Assembly: GCA_016207885.1 (NCBI GenBank)
Contig: JACQZE010000016.1
Span: 1 to 64,000 of the forward strand
DNA from: Nitrospirota bacterium
Lineage (GTDB): Bacteria; Nitrospirota; Thermodesulfovibrionia; UBA6902
Direction: 5' to 3'
DNA: 64,000 nucleotides
The notes beneath the pieces are model-generated. The model searched no databases. It saw only the letters and a program-made list of their open reading frames with translations, and was not told where the DNA came from. Within the stretch, counting starts at the first letter, position 1. Every line of letters starts with the position of its first letter. Of the stretch, positions 61,285-64,000 are shown piece after piece. The translations under genes and the position numbers were made by a program.

Positions 61285-61761
61285 TTATAAAGCACCTCCA
61301 TTGGATTTGTCAAAATCTTGATTAAGTTGGTCTGACTTACTTACAGAAGGAGAAAAATCTACTCCACAAGATGACTCCACCCATCTAATTTTACTTCCAA
61401 CCGTCGATAGTTCGCTTTCTAAAATGCTCAATGCAGACTGATAATCAGATTTAGCTGAATTATAATCATCTACAGCATCATTATATTCTCTCCGTTGTGA
61501 TTCACACCTATCTCCATAGAGATCATATATATCGGGGAAATCTAAACAACTTCTTAAATCATTTTTCTTATCTTCGACTTCTTCTTTTTTATCTTCATAT
61601 TCGTTTTTCGCTGATTCAGCCGATTGAGCAGCATCTGAAGCATAACTTGCGGCTCTACGAAGACTGTCAAGTTCACTTGCACAACTACCCCAATCTTCTG
61701 CCCAAATAATAGAACTTGTACAGGTTAGTAACATCAAAATACTGATAAAAATAATACTCAT
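61285..61761 (-). CDS. Secreted coiled-coil protein, unknown
   Basis: About 158 residues from the ATG at 61761; the frame is open 12 codons further. A signal peptide (MSIIFISILMLLTCTSSIIW) precedes a long helical, charged region (SAESAKNEYEDKKEEVEDKK; SAKSDYQSALSILESELSTV) predicted to be a coiled coil. Four or five cysteines could form disulfides. It is AT-rich compared with nearby housekeeping genes. I know no family for it. Confidence 0.5.
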   Translation of the reverse strand: MSIIFISILMLLTCTSSIIWAEDWGSCASELDSLRRAASYASDAAQSAESAKNEYEDKKEEVEDKKNDLRSCLDFPDIYDLYGDRCESQRREYNDAVDDYNSAKSDYQSALSILESELSTVGSKIRWVESSCGVDFSPSVSKSDQLNQDFDKSNGGAL

Positions 61762-61842
61762 AATTTTTCCATGACTACAATAAACCATTGTTAGCACAAC
61801 GCAGCAGGTAAGCGGCTTGTCTGCTTGACCTGGTGGTTAGTA

Positions 61843-62682
61843 TTACTTTGATGCATAATTTTCAAGAGTTACAAATTCATACAACTTTCTACTGGTACCC
61901 GGTAAATAATACTTGCCAAAAACCATAAAATAAAAGAGAGAGTTATACTCCTCTCTAATTCTGCGTGCGACATCAGCATACCCAAGAATATTACCTCCGT
62001 TTGTGACCCAAAGCACCGGCACAAAAATAAAATTTGGGAGATCCTTAACTTGATGGAATTTATGATTAAATTTTCTTTCAATCCGACACTCAAGAAAACG
62101 CATCAGTTTATCGGTAGATTCGATTTTCGCATGATCAATCAAGATCGTAAAAACTTCTATAAGGCACGGCGTCCCATCCCATTGTATTTCAAAATCAATT
62201 GGCCTACCGTTCGGCAATTTTGACTCGTATGATAGAAGCGTAGTTCTGCCATCTTGAAGAAAGATGTTTATAGTGGCCAGTTCAGCAAGGTAAGTGACAT
62301 ACTTGGAATCATTATCAGTCATATCAATAATCATTTTGTAGCAGATATTTCCTATACCACTCCTAAGATTAGCAGGTATACTTGCATTCAAAGAGTGTAG
62401 AGTGCGATCAATAAAATCCAATTTAAGACAGGCATCCTCGTCTGCTTCGTTTGCATCCCAAAATAAATCAAATAGAGATTCTTTTACCTCAAATACACCG
62501 CCTTTGTCTATACTTTGCTGAATACGAGAGAGCCGATTTTCATACGCAATTTTAATATTTTTTATCTGAGTGTTGCCAGGGCTAAAAATGTTAAACATTG
62601 AAGGAATATAATGCTTTATTAACGCTATGGAATCATGCATTTCTTTTGACTCCCAACCAGTTATTATGTAGATAGAGAACAT
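61843..62682 (-). CDS. Unknown protein with a possible PD-(D/E)xK-like core
   Basis: About 279 residues from the ATG at 62682; an ATG at 62640 is also possible. The region around residue 165-205 (LPNGRPIDFEIQWDG, then CLIEVFTILIDHAKIESTDK) has an Asp...Glu-x-Val arrangement between strands. This loosely recalls nucleases of the PD-(D/E)xK fold, but the usual Lys is absent. No signal peptide or membrane segment is clear. It is AT-rich and isolated, which suggests transfer. Function not assigned. Confidence 0.45.
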   Translation of the reverse strand: MFSIYIITGWESKEMHDSIALIKHYIPSMFNIFSPGNTQIKNIKIAYENRLSRIQQSIDKGGVFEVKESLFDLFWDANEADEDACLKLDFIDRTLHSLNASIPANLRSGIGNICYKMIIDMTDNDSKYVTYLAELATINIFLQDGRTTLLSYESKLPNGRPIDFEIQWDGTPCLIEVFTILIDHAKIESTDKLMRFLECRIERKFNHKFHQVKDLPNFIFVPVLWVTNGGNILGYADVARRIREEYNSLFYFMVFGKYYLPGTSRKLYEFVTLENYASK

Positions 62683-62859
62683 TAGCACAAAGTTGTAATT
62701 CAGTCAATAACTTTTTAAGGTTATTTTATAGCTATCAATATATTTTTCATTCGAGGCAAATATTCACAATCCTCGTTTTATAAATACTGCATTTGTGAAG
62801 CAAACATATTTACAAGTAGTCAGCTTGAAATGTTATCCTTTCTCATGAACGGACATCTG

Positions 62860-64000
62860 ATGCAGGTTGATATTCTTTTTCCTATTGACGCAGGGTCATT
62901 CACATATCTTGTGCCTGATGATATAAACGCTGACATTAAGATCGGTTCTCGTGTGCTTGCGCCGTTCAGGCGTTCTGAAAAGGTCGGCATTATAATCGGA
63001 ATTGGAAGAGAGTTACCCCCCTTAAATTCCCCCCTTGCCAAGGGGGGATACAGAGGGGTCAAGGGTGAGGGAGGGGAAAAGAGAATAACTCTCAAATCTA
63101 TCGAGAAGGTCTTTGATGAAGAGCCGCTTGTCCCTGATAAACTGCTCAAGCTCATGGATTGGGTAGGGCAGTACTATATCTCCTCACCCGGCATGGTTTT
63201 GAAGAACGCATTGCCATCATCCATTTTTGAAGGCAAAAAAACCGGAAAGCAGAGAATCACTTCCGGCTCGGAAGATGGAATTAAAAAACGCATCGTACTG
63301 AACCCTGAACAGAAGAGCGCCTTGGAGAAGATCAATAATGCACAATCAGGTGTGTTCCTTCTTCATGGTGTCACAGGCAGCGGCAAGACAGAGGTATATA
63401 TCCGGGCTGTAAAATCTCTTCCTCAGAATAAATCTGCAATAGTCCTTGTGCCTGAGATAGCTATCACAGCCCAGATGATAGGACAGTTCAGGAATAACTT
63501 CGGCGACAAGGTTGTCTTTTATCACAGCGGGCTTTCTGTCGGCGAGCGGCTTGCGAGCTGGCATAAGATGCGCACAGGCGAGGCGAAGGTGGTGCTTGGC
63601 GTGAGGAGCGCGGTCTTTTCGCCTTTTGATAATCTCGGCCTTATCATAATTGATGAGGAGCATGATGGATCTTATAAACAGTTTGACGGACTTAAATACA
63701 GCGCAAGAGATGTCGCGCTTGTGCGGGCGCAGATAGAAGGCATAAAGATAGTTCTCGGCTCAGCCACTCCCTCTCTTGAGACCTTTTATAATTCAGAGAT
63801 CGGGAAGTTCACAAAGATCGAACTTCAGCACAGGATCGACAAGAGGCCTATGCCGGATGTTGAGATGATCAATATGTCCAAAGAGAATAAGGTGCTCGCA
63901 TTCTCTGAAAAGCTGATAACAAAGATTAAAGAGAAGCTCTCTCTTAAAGAGCAATCACTGATACTGCTTAACAGAAGGGGATATTCACCGTTCCTGATGT
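62860..64000 (+). CDS. priA: Primosomal protein N' (PriA), cut by the window edge
   Basis: The first about 380 residues are present and the frame runs off the right edge. MQVDILFPIDAGSFTYLVPD is the PriA DNA-binding N-terminus; in-frame ATGs at 62830 and 62845 are alternatives, and none has a good ribosome site. Helicase motifs follow: GVTGSGKTEVY (Walker A), IDEEHDGSYKQ (Walker B) and LGSATPSLET. Residues about 51-72 (ELPPLNSPLAKGGYRGVKGE) are an insertion coded by a C-tract/G-tract palindrome, between the two N-terminal subdomains. PriA restarts stalled replication forks. Confidence 0.93.
   Translation, partial: MQVDILFPIDAGSFTYLVPDDINADIKIGSRVLAPFRRSEKVGIIIGIGRELPPLNSPLAKGGYRGVKGEGGEKRITLKSIEKVFDEEPLVPDKLLKLMDWVGQYYISSPGMVLKNALPSSIFEGKKTGKQRITSGSEDGIKKRIVLNPEQKSALEKINNAQSGVFLLHGVTGSGKTEVYIRAVKSLPQNKSAIVLVPEIAITAQMIGQFRNNFGDKVVFYHSGLSVGERLASWHKMRTGEAKVVLGVRSAVFSPFDNLGLIIIDEEHDGSYKQFDGLKYSARDVALVRAQIEGIKIVLGSATPSLETFYNSEIGKFTKIELQHRIDKRPMPDVEMINMSKENKVLAFSEKLITKIKEKLSLKEQSLILLNRRGYSPFLM
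63015..63059. repeat. C-tract/G-tract palindrome inside priA
   Basis: CCCCCCTT and AAGGGGGG flank GCC, with further C and G runs on either side (ACCCCCCTTAAATT before, CAGAGGGGTC after). In frame it encodes PPLNSPLAKGGYRGV. It is the same family as 59380-59421. Confidence 0.85.

Noticed and set aside
62820-63155. Minus-strand frame with PLTPLYPPLARGEFKGG
   Set aside because: It is the reverse reading of the repeat inside priA; the plus-strand frame has clear PriA motifs.
1-64000. tRNA, rRNA or phage genes
   Set aside because: No cloverleaf with conserved T-loop sequence, no rRNA stretch and no phage structural genes were seen by eye; a covariance-model scan was not possible.

Overview
The window looks like chromosomal DNA from an anaerobic, probably autotrophic or CO-metabolising Gram-negative bacterium. 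The best guess is a Nitrospirota/Thermodesulfovibrionia-like or related deltaproteobacterial lineage. This is inferred from the bacterial-type CODH/ACS operon, the paired MetV/MetF methylene-THF reductase, an outer-membrane beta-barrel protein, Lgt plus lipoproteins, ThyX instead of ThyA, and c-type-haem c-di-GMP enzymes. No rRNA or other marker here fixes the taxon.

Layout. 1-142: right end of an IS256-family element. 153-3352: a metallo-beta-lactamase-fold phosphodiesterase-like gene, a Crp/Fnr regulator, a membrane class III cyclase-like protein and a NYN nuclease-like protein. 3411-8650: accessory genes, namely a pilin, a Cys-rich lipoprotein, an esterase, HicAB and HigBA toxin-antitoxin modules that each lie behind a duplicated gene-start fragment, and a secreted HEAT-repeat protein. 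8846-21206: a nine-gene operon transcribed leftward, acsE-acsD-acsC-acsB-acsA followed by NuoE/NuoF/solo NuoF-C-like/NuoG-like subunits; a CooC ATPase (21465-22238) lies upstream and a strong terminator downstream. 22285-23479: a RhuM-family gene bracketed by two identical 21-bp palindromes, then thyX. 24291-36957: five secreted DUF11-type proteins, including a 1,821-residue protein with a predicted C-terminal barrel; three overlapping micro-ORFs precede one of them. 37056-40913: a haem-binding GGDEF/EAL protein coupled to a PhnD-like binding protein, then a PilZ protein. 41082-43230: panB, an FKBP isomerase and lgt. 43479-45108: a propeller lipoprotein and a RelE-like TA pair.

45241-56663 holds the methyl branch of the Wood-Ljungdahl pathway and folate genes: folD (unusually long)-folE-metV-metF, a second CooC with 5-formyl-THF cyclo-ligase, and fhs, with a haem diguanylate cyclase, aroE, a DUF512 radical SAM protein and pgsA between them. 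56895-60734: a carbonic anhydrase remnant, a CaCA antiporter and a Ca2+-type P-ATPase. 60801-62682: an AT-richer accessory patch of small unknown genes. From 62860 a priA gene runs off the right edge.

Together the genes encode nearly all of the Wood-Ljungdahl pathway: formyl-THF synthesis (Fhs), cyclohydrolase/dehydrogenase (FolD), reductase (MetVF), methyl transfer (AcsE), corrinoid protein (AcsCD), and CODH/ACS (AcsAB) with nickel-maturation ATPases. An electron-transfer complex of HydBC/NuoEFG type is linked to it. A formate dehydrogenase is not visible here. Several short repeat families add structure beyond the genes: a 23-bp hairpin with compensatory changes between operons, and a C-tract/G-tract palindrome that sits in frame inside two protein genes.
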